A stretch of 62,422 nt of DNA from Bacteroidaceae bacterium (lineage in GTDB: Bacteria; Bacteroidota; Bacteroidia; Bacteroidales; Bacteroidaceae), in NCBI GenBank assembly GCA_017516885.1, contig JAFXAR010000060.1, positions 1-62,422 of the forward strand, written 5' to 3'. Each line of letters begins with the position of its first letter. The stretch's first letter is position 1. The notes under the pieces were generated by a model that ran no database searches, was not told the DNA's origin, and saw only the letters and a list, made by a program, of their open reading frames with translations. A program made the translations under genes and the position numbers. Of the stretch, positions 44,959 through 54,614 are shown piece by piece.

Positions 44959-45972
44959 ATGGCAAAATATACCTATGACTCAATAATGCAGGAACTCAGG
45001 AGCGGTATCTACCGTCCCGTATATTACCTTATGGGCGAGGAGGGATATTTTACCGACAAGATAACCGGGTATATCCTTGACAATGCTCTGTCTGAAACAG
45101 AGAGGGATTTTAACCAGACTGTGCTGTACGGCCTTGAGACTAATATTGAAACCGTAATTAACACGGCAAAGCGTTTCCCTATGATGTCCGAACGTCAGGT
45201 GGTTGTGGTAAAGGAGGCGCAGGCGCTCAAGAATATTGACCCGCTGGTGTTTTATCTTCAGAATCCGCAGCAGAGTACAGTGCTTGTGTTTGCGCACAAG
45301 AATGGCTCTCTTGACAAGCGCAAGAAGGTAACAACTGAACTCGACCGTTGCGGTGTTGTGCTTGAGACAAAAAAGTTCAAGGAGGATGCGCTGCCGTCGT
45401 TCATTTCGGGCTGTTTGCGTGAAAAGGGACTTTCGGCCGATACAAAATCGGTGCTTATGCTGCGCGAGTCAATAGGCGCTGACCTATCGCGCATTGCCGG
45501 CGAGATTGACAAGCTTGCCATTGCATTGCCCCAAGGCGTAAAGGCGGTTACTCCCGAACTTGTAGAGGAGCATATTGGCATAAGCAAGGAGTATAACAAC
45601 TTTGAACTTCAGAATGCCATAATAAATAAGGATGTCTATAAGGCTAATAAAATAATAAACTATTTTGCGCAGAATCCCAAGAAGAATCCAATTCAGATGA
45701 CACTTGCCCTTTTGTTCAGCTTCTTTTCAAACCTTATGATGTGCTATTATGCGCCCGAAAAGAGTGAGCGTGGAATTGCAGCCTTTCTTGGCTTGAAAAG
45801 CACTTGGGGAGTGAGCGGCTATATTGCGGCTATGAGGAATTACCGTGCCGTGCATGTGATGGAGGTGCTTCACATGATTCGTCTTGCCGACGCGCAGTCA
45901 AAAGGCGCTGAAGGCGCTCAAGTGCCCGATGGCGAGATTATGCGGGAATTGCTGTACAGGATAATGCATTAA
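44959..45972 (+). CDS. holA: DNA polymerase III delta subunit
   Basis: A 337-residue clamp-loader subunit. Family hallmarks are the N-terminal RPVYYLMGEEGYFTDKI, KRFPMMSERQVVVVKEAQAL, and the C-terminal helical domain with NKDVYKANKIINYF. It opens the sliding clamp in the clamp loader. Length is typical. Neighbouring an HsdR_N gene divergently. Confidence 0.93.
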   Translation: MAKYTYDSIMQELRSGIYRPVYYLMGEEGYFTDKITGYILDNALSETERDFNQTVLYGLETNIETVINTAKRFPMMSERQVVVVKEAQALKNIDPLVFYLQNPQQSTVLVFAHKNGSLDKRKKVTTELDRCGVVLETKKFKEDALPSFISGCLREKGLSADTKSVLMLRESIGADLSRIAGEIDKLAIALPQGVKAVTPELVEEHIGISKEYNNFELQNAIINKDVYKANKIINYFAQNPKKNPIQMTLALLFSFFSNLMMCYYAPEKSERGIAAFLGLKSTWGVSGYIAAMRNYRAVHVMEVLHMIRLADAQSKGAEGAQVPDGEIMRELLYRIMH

Positions 45973-46005
45973 GCAGTTTCAAATAGTTAAGATAAATAAT
46001 ATGCT

Positions 46006-46800
46006 ATGACAAATATAAATTTGAACGGTTCTGAGATTTCATTTGAGCAGGATGGCAAATTGCAGTTCAATGAGGCGGAACATATCTATTCAATTCCAGG
46101 GATTGGAACATTCAAGTCTGTGAGCCATGTTGTTTCAATGTTCTTCAGGGAGTTTGATGCATTGGGCATTAGCCTTAAAAAATGCAACTATAACGAGGTT
46201 GAGGCCGCAAAGCTCCGTGAGGCGTGGGAGTCAAAGGGCTGCGTGGCAAGCCAGGCCGGGACTTTCCTTCACAAGCAGATTGAGGATTACCTCAATGGCA
46301 AGGAGATTCCTGAGCTGCTGTGCGATGTCTCTTATCAAGGGGAGTATGTGAAAATGAACGAAAGGGTAGATATTTCGCGCGAGTGGAGCTATTTCAAGGC
46401 TTTTGAAAGAAATACGCGTTTTACTCCTTTCAGGACTGAGTGGAGGGTGTATGATGCCGATACTCTTATGGCCGGTACGCTTGACTTTGTTTGCGAGTGC
46501 CCCGATGGCACTTATGAGATTTATGACTGGAAGCGCAGCAATAAGATTGACCCGGCTGAAAGAAATCCCTGGGCTAATGGATTCAACGGCCTTGAACATT
46601 TGACCGATACTTCGTACAGCCATTATTGTCTGCAGCAGAATCTTTACCGTTATATGCTTCAGAAGAATTACGGAATAAAGGTGAGCCGCATGAATCTTGT
46701 TGTGCTGCATCCCGATTTGCCTGCATACAGGGTTGTTCCCATTCCGCCAATGGAGCGTGAGGTTGATATTATAATAAAGAAGCTTAAGGCACAGCTGTAA
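46006..46800 (+). CDS. RecB/Cas4-like PD-(D/E)XK nuclease-fold protein
   Basis: A 264-residue protein with the RecB-family nuclease pattern: the H motif in GTFLHKQIEDYLNG (near residue 88), the first metal ligand in MAGTLDFVCE (near 150), E/D-x-K in YEIYDWKRS (near 165), and a downstream Gln/Tyr motif in YSHYCLQQNLYRYML (near 207). It probably is a DNA exonuclease or a nuclease-fold binding protein. It begins 33 bp after holA. The cellular role is not evident. Confidence 0.75.
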   Translation: MTNINLNGSEISFEQDGKLQFNEAEHIYSIPGIGTFKSVSHVVSMFFREFDALGISLKKCNYNEVEAAKLREAWESKGCVASQAGTFLHKQIEDYLNGKEIPELLCDVSYQGEYVKMNERVDISREWSYFKAFERNTRFTPFRTEWRVYDADTLMAGTLDFVCECPDGTYEIYDWKRSNKIDPAERNPWANGFNGLEHLTDTSYSHYCLQQNLYRYMLQKNYGIKVSRMNLVVLHPDLPAYRVVPIPPMEREVDIIIKKLKAQL

Positions 46801-46818
46801 ACTGCGGTTTTGAAGACT

Positions 46819-46907
46819 GCGCAAGCCTTGAACTGCATCTTTTGGTTCATCTCCACAAATACACAAAAATGAGGCTGCTAAAAATTGCTTTTTAGTCAGC
46901 CTCTCTT
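46819..46907. terminator. bidirectional terminator within a 3-copy dispersed repeat (copy 3)
   Basis: Same lead-in block as the copies at 25627 and 44074, then hairpin GAGGCTGCTAAAAA / TTTTTAGTCAGCCTC with a one-base bulge, between convergent genes. Confidence 0.75.
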
Positions 46908-46928
46908 TTCTATGTTTTAACTGTTTTC

Positions 46929-47615
46929 TTATTTTTTGGCCGCGTGGTTAAGGAATGTGCTGAGGTTAAAATATACTCTGCGCGCCTGGAACTCTTTTGT
47001 GGGTTCTACCACAACTATGTTGCATAGGGTTTCGGGGTCTAATTCATGCGAAACCTCATTCTCTATGTTCAAGGCAAAAAGCACATGCCTCTGGTCGCTG
47101 GGGTGGATAATGTAGAATGCGGTTTCAGCGCTTTTGCCATCGCCGTACTCTGTTATCATCCTTACTACGTTCTGGTATTTGTTTATGTATGAAAGGTACT
47201 CCTCCTGCTCCTTGCCTATGGTCTTTGCCGAAAGGTATGCAAAGAACAGGGCATCAAGGTTTGTCGGGTTATACTTGAGTATCTTGTTTGCCGTTTCATA
47301 CATTTTAGGATAGTTGTCTTCCTGATAGTATTTGTTCATGGCAACCACATTCTCGTCCTTTCCGGTGTTGTATGTGGGAAGGTATGCCTGTCCGTAGTAT
47401 ACAAGGGCAATATCGTCCATTCTAATGTATGGGTCATCTGTCTGGAACACTTCAACAATCTGCTTGAAGTAGTTCTGCTCATTTTTGACTGTCTCCTCAA
47501 TAATACCCAAGTCAAGTTTCTTCTGCGCGCCGGCGGTTGATGCCATGGCAAGGAACAGTGCCGTAAGGAACAGATTTTTTGCAATGCTCTGTACTCTTTT
47601 GATAGGATTTTTCAT
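46929..47615 (-). CDS. DUF4919-like secreted protein
   Basis: A 228-residue protein with a signal peptide (LFLTALFLAMASTAGAQ). The mature part resembles DUF4919, a Bacteroidota family: early segment DDPYIRMDDIALVYYGQAY, then a TPR-like helix region (YPKMYETANKILKYNPTNLDALFFAYLSA). Function unknown. It starts 5 bp after the GH13 stop and is the last gene of an apparent fabD-GH13-DUF4919 operon. Confidence 0.75.
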   Translation of the reverse strand: MKNPIKRVQSIAKNLFLTALFLAMASTAGAQKKLDLGIIEETVKNEQNYFKQIVEVFQTDDPYIRMDDIALVYYGQAYLPTYNTGKDENVVAMNKYYQEDNYPKMYETANKILKYNPTNLDALFFAYLSAKTIGKEQEEYLSYINKYQNVVRMITEYGDGKSAETAFYIIHPSDQRHVLFALNIENEVSHELDPETLCNIVVVEPTKEFQARRVYFNLSTFLNHAAKK

Positions 47616-47620
47616 ATTTA

Positions 47621-49306
47621 TCAGATATTGAATTTCAGAATTGCTCCACTGTTTGCCGGTACGTTTATGCTTATTGCCTCTTGTGGAGAGAGCGGGTATT
47701 TTGCGGTTTTCCCGCTAAGCAGTTCGGTGGCTTTTTGTGGTTTGTTGCTGTGGGTGATGCCAAAGAATGCCAATGCCTCTTCGGGTATTGTTACGCTGCA
47801 TTCCTTGTCGCTGTCGCTGAAGTTTGCAACTATTAGCAGAAGCTCTTTCTCTGTTCCGCGGAGGAATGAGAAAATGTGGTTGCTGTCATACTTATCGCTA
47901 TGCGGGTTTGCATATTGCAGACCATAATACTGGCCGCTTGAAAGCGCTTCCTCGCTGTTGCAGAGATTGAGCAGATGCGAGTAGAAGGATTGAAGGCTTT
48001 TCTCCTCTTCGCTCAGCTGCTCGCCAGTGTAATTTCCGTTGCCCTTCCAGCGGCGGAGAGTGTCAACGCTCCAGTAGTCAAATATTGTGGTGCGGCCGTC
48101 AACACCGCTGTAGCCTTCCTTGTCCATTCCGCGCTCGCCCAGTTCCTGGCCGGCATACAGCATGAACGGCTGGGTGTCAACTGTTGCCGATACGATGAGG
48201 GCTGCAAGTGCACGTCGGGCATTTGCGGCAAAGAAATCCGATGCTATGCGCTGCTCATCGTGGTTTTCAAGGAATGTGAGCATGTTGTGGCGAATGTCGG
48301 CAGTGCCTTGCAGTGTGCAGCTGATGTCGTTAGCCGATGTCTGTCCGTTCATTACTCCTCGCAGGGTGTCGTAAAGGCCTACTTTGTCGTAAAGGTAGTC
48401 AAAACCGCCCTCCTTTATGAATGAACGGTAGATATGGGGCTGGTAAATTTCGCCAATGAATATAATTCCGGGGAACTCCTCCTTTATTTTGGGAACAGCC
48501 CATGCCCAGAATTCAACCGGGGTCATCTCCACCATGTCGCAGCGGAAACCGTCAATGCCTTGTGATGCCCAGTAGCGGAGTATCTTGAGCATTTTCACCC
48601 AAGTGTTGGGCACTGGTGAAAACTGGCGGTTGCCGGTGCGGTAGTCTATGCCGTAGTTGAGTTTCACGGTGTCGTACCAGTCGTTGCGTGAAGGGCTTCC
48701 GAAACAGTCGTTTCCTGTTGCACGCAGAGGATTTTCGCTGTATTCCTCTTCGGCGCAGTCTTTTGCGTCAATGTTGCATCCAAACGGCTGCGCTCCAAGA
48801 TAATAGAAGTTATTGTGTCCGGCAAAGAATGTCTCCTTGTCGTCAAATGCGCCGAATGGGAATGTTCCGGCAGGAGTGTTGTCGCTGTTGTAGTTGCGTG
48901 CTACATGGTTGGGGATAAAGTCCATTATCACCTTCAGGCCGGCCTTGTGAGTGCGCTCTACAAGCGCCCGGAACTCTTCGCGGCGCTTGCTCACGTTTAC
49001 GGCAAGGTCGGGGTCAATGTCGTAGTAGTCCTTTATTGCATAGGGCGAACCGGCCTCTCCTTTCACTGTTGCGGGGTGGTCTGTCGCAATGCCGTACTGA
49101 GCGTAGCTGGTGCGGGTTGTGTGTTCTATTACTCCTGTATACCATACATGGGTTGCTCCAAGGCTGCGTATTGCACGGAGTGCCTTGGGGGTTATGTCGT
49201 TGAACTTGCCGCAACCGTTCTGTTGGATTGTGCCGTTGGCAACACATGTTTCGGTGCTGTTGCTAAAGAGGCGCGGCAGTAGCTGATATATTATTATGCG
49301 TGACAT
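47621..49306 (-). CDS. GH13 alpha-amylase-family glycosidase, cytoplasmic
   Basis: A 561-residue protein from the ATG at 49306 (MSRIIIYQLLPRLFSN), 8 bp after the fabD stop; the longer frame to 49528 runs into fabD. GH13 motifs: region I MDFIPNHV, region II GFRCDMVEM (nucleophile Asp), region III FIGEIY (acid Glu) and region IV FLENHDEQR. No signal peptide, so it acts on intracellular alpha-glucans or maltodextrins. Exact specificity is unknown. Confidence 0.9.
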   Translation of the reverse strand: MSRIIIYQLLPRLFSNSTETCVANGTIQQNGCGKFNDITPKALRAIRSLGATHVWYTGVIEHTTRTSYAQYGIATDHPATVKGEAGSPYAIKDYYDIDPDLAVNVSKRREEFRALVERTHKAGLKVIMDFIPNHVARNYNSDNTPAGTFPFGAFDDKETFFAGHNNFYYLGAQPFGCNIDAKDCAEEEYSENPLRATGNDCFGSPSRNDWYDTVKLNYGIDYRTGNRQFSPVPNTWVKMLKILRYWASQGIDGFRCDMVEMTPVEFWAWAVPKIKEEFPGIIFIGEIYQPHIYRSFIKEGGFDYLYDKVGLYDTLRGVMNGQTSANDISCTLQGTADIRHNMLTFLENHDEQRIASDFFAANARRALAALIVSATVDTQPFMLYAGQELGERGMDKEGYSGVDGRTTIFDYWSVDTLRRWKGNGNYTGEQLSEEEKSLQSFYSHLLNLCNSEEALSSGQYYGLQYANPHSDKYDSNHIFSFLRGTEKELLLIVANFSDSDKECSVTIPEEALAFFGITHSNKPQKATELLSGKTAKYPLSPQEAISINVPANSGAILKFNI

Positions 49307-49314
49307 GCTGTGCT

Positions 49315-50193
49315 TTATTTTGTTTCTATGGCTTTTCTGATTTTGCTTATAAGGCCCTGCTGTACATTTCCCGGACCGCACTCTGTGAATTCTGTTGCAC
49401 CGTCCTTTATCATGTTGGTTATGGTGGAGGTCCAGCGCACCGGAGAAGTCAGCTGTGCTATGAGATTTGCCTTGATTTCCTCGGGTGATGTGTGCGGCAT
49501 TGCATCTACATTCTGGTATACTGGGCATATTGGCGTTTTGAACTCGGTTTCGCTTATTGCTTTTTCAAGCTCGTCCTTTGCCGGCTGCATGAGAGGGGAG
49601 TGGAATGCTCCGCTAACGCTGAGCGGCAATGCGCGTTTTGCGCCGGCTTCCTTGAGGAGCATGCAGGCTTTTTCTACGCCTTCGATGCTTCCCGAAATGA
49701 CTATCTGCCCCGGGCAGTTGTAGTTTGCTGCAACTACGGTGTCTCCTTCGCTGTTTACGCGGCAGCATATCTGTTCAACTGTTTCGTCGTCAAGGCCTAT
49801 TATGGCTGCCATTGTGGATTTCTGCATTTCGCAGGCCTTCTGCATTGCCATGGCGCGCTTGTAAACCAGTCTGAGACCGTCTTCAAAACTGAGCGCGCCG
49901 GCTGCAGTCAGCGCCGAGAATTCTCCCAATGAGTGTCCTGCTGCCATTGAAGGGCGGAACTCCTCGCCAAGAACTATTGTCTGTATCACTGAGTGCAGGA
50001 ATACTGCCGGCTGGGTTACCTTTGTCTGTCTCAGCTCTTCGTCAGTGCCGCTGAACATTATGTCTGTAATGCGGAAACCTAATATCTCGTTTGCTTTCTC
50101 AAAATATTCCTTTGCTATAGGGCTGTTGTCATAGAGTTCCTTTCCCATTCCGCAGAACTGGGCCCCCTGACCTGTAAAAACGTATGCTTTCAT
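49315..50193 (-). CDS. fabD: malonyl-CoA:ACP transacylase
   Basis: A 292-residue enzyme that loads malonate onto acyl carrier protein for fatty acid synthesis. Motifs: FTGQGAQFCGMG at the N-terminus, catalytic Ser in AGHSLGEFSAL and His in GAFHSPLM. No other fab genes are adjacent; instead the GH13 gene follows. Confidence 0.96.
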   Translation of the reverse strand: MKAYVFTGQGAQFCGMGKELYDNSPIAKEYFEKANEILGFRITDIMFSGTDEELRQTKVTQPAVFLHSVIQTIVLGEEFRPSMAAGHSLGEFSALTAAGALSFEDGLRLVYKRAMAMQKACEMQKSTMAAIIGLDDETVEQICCRVNSEGDTVVAANYNCPGQIVISGSIEGVEKACMLLKEAGAKRALPLSVSGAFHSPLMQPAKDELEKAISETEFKTPICPVYQNVDAMPHTSPEEIKANLIAQLTSPVRWTSTITNMIKDGATEFTECGPGNVQQGLISKIRKAIETK

Positions 50194-50537
50194 GTGATGT
50201 TCTCTTTTGTTTCAGGCTGCTGCAGCCTTGTTATAAGGTGTTTTTTACACTCATGTATTCCGCCGCAGCTGCTTCTTATATTTTCCGGCAAAATTAACTC
50301 TTTTTTTTCGTACTAACTTGTCAAATTATTATATATAATGTTATTGTTTCTAAATTTATGCCCATTTTTATACTTTATGTTTAAAATTCATCGGTGCAGG
50401 CGATAGTTGCTATTGGTTATTTAGATAATTGCCGGCCTGTTATGAACAGATTTGGTTGTAATTTTGTATGATTTTTGATAAATTGACACATGATAACATC
50501 TGTAAAAATAATTTAATAATCAAATAATCAATTAGTT
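50194..50537. other. divergent promoter region between fabD and DASS transporter
   Basis: AT-rich gap without a credible gene. It has a minus-strand -7 box TAATTTTG at 50289-50296 for fabD and a plus-strand TAATTTTG at 50459-50466 for the transporter. Confidence 0.6.
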
Positions 50538-52301
50538 ATGTTTAAAAATTTCCCGGGTTACAAGGTTCTTGAGAAAATTCAGAAGAACAAATCCCACAAG
50601 AGAGAGAGGAAATTGCCTCTGAACTCAATCAAGCTTATTTTCATTGTGGCAGTTACTTTGGTAATTGCTATGTTGCCTACAGAGGCATTTGGCATTGATG
50701 GACTTACGGCTGTTCACCAGCGCATCATTGCCTTGTTTGTTTTTGCGGCGCTCATGTGGCTTACTGAGACGATGCCTTCATGGGTGACTTCAATGATTGT
50801 TGTTTCTGTGATGCTGCTTACGGTGTCCACAAGTGCGTTCAAGCCTCTCAGAACTGAGAGCACAACTAAAACCGAGGCTATGCAGATTGCCTGCGACAGG
50901 GCTTTGGCTGCAGAAATCAAGGCAAAGCATGTTGTTGACTCATTGGTACAGATTCCTGTGGGAAAACGTGATGCGGCAGTTTTCAACAGCGCTGTACAGG
51001 AATACAACAATGCGCACATGAAGGCTGAGAATATGAACAGGCTCAGAGAGTACAGTGACATTACAATAGCTGAGGCTAAGAAGAAGGACGCTGAATACAA
51101 GGAGAAGAAGTTTACTCCGTATGTTCCTTTCAAGGATATTATGGGCTGTTTTGCCAACCCTACAATCATGCTTTTCATTGGCGGTTTTGTGCTTGCTATC
51201 GGCTTGACAAAGGTTAAGCTCGATGTGGCTCTTGCACGCGTGCTGCTCAAGCCTTTTGGCACTCGCTCCGAAATTGTGCTGCTTGGCTTCATCCTTGTTA
51301 CAGCAATATTCTCGGCGTTTGTCAGCAACACTGCAACTGCAGCCATGATGCTTGCGTTCCTCACCCCGGTGCTCCGCTCTCTGCCGGCTGACGGCAAGGG
51401 CCGCATTGCTCTTGCGCTTGCAATTCCCGTAGGTGCTAACTTGGGCGGCATGATGACTCCTATCGGCACACCTCCTAACATGATTGCGCTTGATTATCTT
51501 GCATCAATAGGCCAGGGTATCAGCTTTGTCGACTGGACAATAAAGATGGCTCCGTTTGTTATTGTTCTTCTTGTTCTTGCATGGCTGCTGCTCCGCGTGC
51601 TCTTCCCATTCAAGCAGAAGAATATCAAGATTGAGATTGAGGGTGAGATTAAGTGGGACTACAAGACATGGTCTGTTGTTGCTGCATTCGTGATAACAAT
51701 ATTCATGTGGATGTTCGGTACTGATCTTTGGAACATTGACACTAATGTTGTTGCAATGATTCCTATTGCAATTTTCTGTGCAACAGGCATTCTTACACGC
51801 CGTGACCTTGAGGAAATCAACTGGAGCGTTCTGTGGATGGTTGCCGGTGGTTTCGCGCTTGGCGTTGCGCTCAACTACAAGGTGACTGACCCTGAGACAG
51901 GCGAGCTCCTTTACAACAGCTTGAGCAGTGTGATTGTAGGCTCTGTGCCTTTCAACAGCTTCGAGCCTCTTGTAGTGATGATACTTGCCGGACTTATCTG
52001 CTTCGGTTTCTCAAACTTCATCTCTCACTCTGCAGCAACATCGCTGCTCGTTCCGGTGCTTGGCGTTGTTGCCATTGGTCTCGGCGATTCGCTTGGCAGT
52101 GTAGGCGGTTCACAGGCTATGCTTGTGGGCATTGCGATAGCATCATCTGTGTCAATGGTGCTTCCTATCAGTACTCCTCCGAATGCAATTGCGCACTCAA
52201 CCGGTTTCATAGAGCAGAAGGATATGATGAAGGTTGGTATTATCATTGGTCTCTTGGGCATTGTGCTCGGTTACGGAATGCTTATCTTCATCGGTTTCTG
52301 A
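50538..52301 (+). CDS. DASS/SLC13-family sodium-anion symporter with soluble insertion
   Basis: A 587-residue membrane transporter with about 11 helices, of the divalent anion:sodium symporter family (succinate, other dicarboxylates or sulfate). The first SNT-type ion motif is seen in VSNTATAAMMLAFLTPVL; the second half has SHSAATSLLVPVL instead of SNT. Residues about 95-205 form a hydrophilic, Lys/Glu-rich insertion, probably coiled coil, before FANPTIMLFIGGFVLAIG. Divergent from fabD and followed by a LysR regulator gene. Confidence 0.88.
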   Translation: MFKNFPGYKVLEKIQKNKSHKRERKLPLNSIKLIFIVAVTLVIAMLPTEAFGIDGLTAVHQRIIALFVFAALMWLTETMPSWVTSMIVVSVMLLTVSTSAFKPLRTESTTKTEAMQIACDRALAAEIKAKHVVDSLVQIPVGKRDAAVFNSAVQEYNNAHMKAENMNRLREYSDITIAEAKKKDAEYKEKKFTPYVPFKDIMGCFANPTIMLFIGGFVLAIGLTKVKLDVALARVLLKPFGTRSEIVLLGFILVTAIFSAFVSNTATAAMMLAFLTPVLRSLPADGKGRIALALAIPVGANLGGMMTPIGTPPNMIALDYLASIGQGISFVDWTIKMAPFVIVLLVLAWLLLRVLFPFKQKNIKIEIEGEIKWDYKTWSVVAAFVITIFMWMFGTDLWNIDTNVVAMIPIAIFCATGILTRRDLEEINWSVLWMVAGGFALGVALNYKVTDPETGELLYNSLSSVIVGSVPFNSFEPLVVMILAGLICFGFSNFISHSAATSLLVPVLGVVAIGLGDSLGSVGGSQAMLVGIAIASSVSMVLPISTPPNAIAHSTGFIEQKDMMKVGIIIGLLGIVLGYGMLIFIGF

Positions 52302-52420
52302 TAACTGCACGAAATAACATAATATTATAACATTTCTGTCTCACAGACCTCATTTTTTACAAGAATGACGGTTTTGTGAGACAGATTTATTATATTAGCG
52401 GCCGATTTCTAATAAACATA

Positions 52421-53326
52421 ATGGAACTTAGGCAACTGAAATATTTTGTAAAAAGTGCAGAGTGTCTTAACTTCTCTGTTGCGGCAAAGCATCTGTATAT
52501 TACTCAGAGTACGCTCTCGCAGCAGATAAAGCAGCTTGAGTTTGAACTGGGCTTTGAACTGTTCTCGCGAAGCAGCAGGCATGTCTCTCTGACAGAGGCG
52601 GGCGAGGAGTTTCTCCCTTTTGCGCGCAGGACATTGCAGGATGCTGAGGATGGCGTGCAGCGTCTGTACGACTTGCAGCATGTAAAGGCCGGGCGCTTGA
52701 GGGTGGGGGTTACCTACAGCTTGAGCACAGTGCTTACCGAAGGGCTGCTGCAGTTCATGAAGGAGTTCCCCGATATAAGGCTTGAAATCTGTTACAAGAC
52801 AGTAAACGAGCTTCTGGCGCTGCTAAAGGAGCATAAATTGGATTTTATTCTCTCTTACAAGCCTTTGTTTGATGCTCCCGAAGTGGAGTCTATGCCTCTG
52901 TTTGAGAATGCCCTTGCGTTGGTTGTCTCCAAAGACCATAGGCTTGCTTCACGCAGAAGCATTAAGCTTTCCGACTTGAAGAACCTGCCTCTTGTTCTTC
53001 CTTCGCACGGACTGCAGGCGCGCATGATGCTTGAAAGGCTTCTGCAGGGGAAGGGTATAGAGCTTGTGTCAAAGCTTGAGCTCAATGAAACGAACATTCT
53101 TTTGCAGCTGGTTTCTACCGGTGCTCATGCAACAATTCTTTCAACGTCGGCTGTTTTTGGCAATGCGCGTTTCAGGGCTATCCCTATTGATGAACCTGGA
53201 AATACAATGGAGGCCTCTTTGCTTAGTCTTAAAGGTTCTTACCAAAAGGCTGCCGCGCGCGAGTTTATCAAGATTCTGCTTGATACCGAGGCAGTAAAGA
53301 GGCGTCTTGTGAGTTGGTTTAACTGA
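52421..53326 (+). CDS. LysR-family transcriptional regulator
   Basis: A 301-residue regulator from the ATG at 52421 (MELRQLKYFVKSAECLNF), the conserved family start; the upstream frame to 52376 is unlikely. Residues 1-60 hold the winged helix-turn-helix (FSVAAKHLYITQSTLSQQIKQLE), and 90-300 a substrate-binding-like effector domain. CynR/IciA-type length. It follows the DASS transporter by 119 bp and may regulate it; the acyl-ACP thioesterase gene follows by 28 bp. Confidence 0.93.
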   Translation: MELRQLKYFVKSAECLNFSVAAKHLYITQSTLSQQIKQLEFELGFELFSRSSRHVSLTEAGEEFLPFARRTLQDAEDGVQRLYDLQHVKAGRLRVGVTYSLSTVLTEGLLQFMKEFPDIRLEICYKTVNELLALLKEHKLDFILSYKPLFDAPEVESMPLFENALALVVSKDHRLASRRSIKLSDLKNLPLVLPSHGLQARMMLERLLQGKGIELVSKLELNETNILLQLVSTGAHATILSTSAVFGNARFRAIPIDEPGNTMEASLLSLKGSYQKAAAREFIKILLDTEAVKRRLVSWFN

Positions 53327-53354
53327 TAGTAACGTACAAAAATAATTATTTGCT

Positions 53355-54101
53355 ATGGTAGAGAAATACAGTGCTGTAAAAAGAATTCCGAGTTTTGATG
53401 TTGACATGTCGTCAACGCTTAAACCGGCATCGTTCCTTAATTACGCGCAGGAGGCTGCAAATATTCATGCCGATTATATTGGTGTGGGTTATGATTCTAT
53501 GCAGGTTACACGCAAGGGATGGGTACTGGCAAGAATGCATGTGAAATTCCACCGTCTGCCTATGTGGCGCGACAACATAAATATTCAGTCGTGGCACAAG
53601 GGTGCAAGCGGTTTCCAGTTTCTGCGTGATTTTGTTGTGTTTGACAATGCTACTGGAGAGAAGCTGATTTCTGCAACGACATCGTGGCTGGTAATTGATA
53701 TTGATACGCGCCGTCTTTCAAAATTCCCTGAACTTGTGGAGAATGAGGAGAAGTGCATCAAAGAGGATGTGATAGCTGAACAGGCTCCAAAGATTGCTAT
53801 GCCAAAGGATGTTGCTGCCGAATGTGTGGCAGTGCGTGATGTGGCATATTCCGACCTTGACATGCTTGGCCATGTAAACAATGTTAAATATACAGAGTGG
53901 GCAATGAATGCTGTGGAGCTTGACGTGACAATGAACAGGCGTCTTAAGGAACTTGCAATAAACTTTAATAATGAAATTAAGCCTGGTGACAAGGTTGAGC
54001 TTTACCGCTATTGCGAGAATGGCGAGGACGGTTCGTTGGTATATTACATTGAGGGCAGGGTGGAGAACAAGGTTTCGTTTATCGAGAAGCTTGTGTTCTG
54101 A
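53355..54101 (+). CDS. acyl-ACP thioesterase
   Basis: A 248-residue double hot-dog protein. The first hot-dog covers about residues 1-125 (LNYAQEAANIHADYIGVGYD), the second about 150-248, with DLDMLGHVNNVKYTEW in the N-x-Y/H catalytic region. It releases free fatty acids from acyl carrier protein. Bacteroidales use such enzymes, for example for outer-membrane and signalling lipids; the product chain length is unknown. Confidence 0.92.
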   Translation: MVEKYSAVKRIPSFDVDMSSTLKPASFLNYAQEAANIHADYIGVGYDSMQVTRKGWVLARMHVKFHRLPMWRDNINIQSWHKGASGFQFLRDFVVFDNATGEKLISATTSWLVIDIDTRRLSKFPELVENEEKCIKEDVIAEQAPKIAMPKDVAAECVAVRDVAYSDLDMLGHVNNVKYTEWAMNAVELDVTMNRRLKELAINFNNEIKPGDKVELYRYCENGEDGSLVYYIEGRVENKVSFIEKLVF

Positions 54102-54137
54102 TTCTGTTGCGGCAATTGAAATGTTCGGCACATATAT

Positions 54138-54175
54138 AAAAGTGCAGTCCCAAAACACCTTGGGACTGCACTTTT
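54138..54175 (+). terminator. rho-independent terminator of thioesterase gene
   Basis: 15-bp stem AAAAGTGCAGTCCCA / complement ending in a T run. Confidence 0.85.
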
Positions 54176-54370
54176 ATTGTGGGCTCTTGTCGGGTTTAGT
54201 CCAACACAGTTTTTATTGAGCCCGATAACATTTTTATATCATCCGCCCAACTTTGCAGATGAGCCCATTAGGCTTGTCGTCGTTGCCGCGTGCCGCCAGT
54301 TTTTCAATAAAGCAAAAAGAGAAAAGTTGTTTTCGGTAACTCGGGGTTATCTCAACATCTTTTCTCTTTG

Positions 54371-54443
54371 TACGCCGTCAGGGACTCGAACCCTGGACCC
54401 ATTGATTAAGAGTCAATTGCTCTACCAACTGAGCTAACAGCGC
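54371..54443 (-). tRNA. tRNA-Lys (CTT)
   Basis: Minus-strand cloverleaf: acceptor GCGCTGT with ACGGCGT, D-arm TAGCTCAGTTGGTAGAGCA, anticodon stem ATTGA/TCAAT with loop CTCTTAA (anticodon CTT), T-arm CAGGGTTCGAGTCCCTG, discriminator A. CCA not encoded. Confidence 0.96.
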
Positions 54444-54460
54444 ATTGCCTTAACGCGTTG

Positions 54461-54468
54461 CAAAGGTA
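54461..54468 (-). promoter_or_regulatory. -7 box TACCTTTG for tRNA-Lys
   Basis: Identical octamer to the tRNA-His and rpsP promoters, 18 bp upstream of the mature tRNA. Confidence 0.6.
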
Positions 54469-54614
54469 CTATTTTATTTTTACCCTGCAAACTTTTTTCG
54501 TATTTTTTTTAAAACTTTTTTTGCCTGAAAAAACAAGACGTTGATTATTAGGCAAGTAATGTGGAATTATTTTTTGTTATTTTTTGCCTGTATTTTTGAA
54601 TTAGGATGCCGGCG

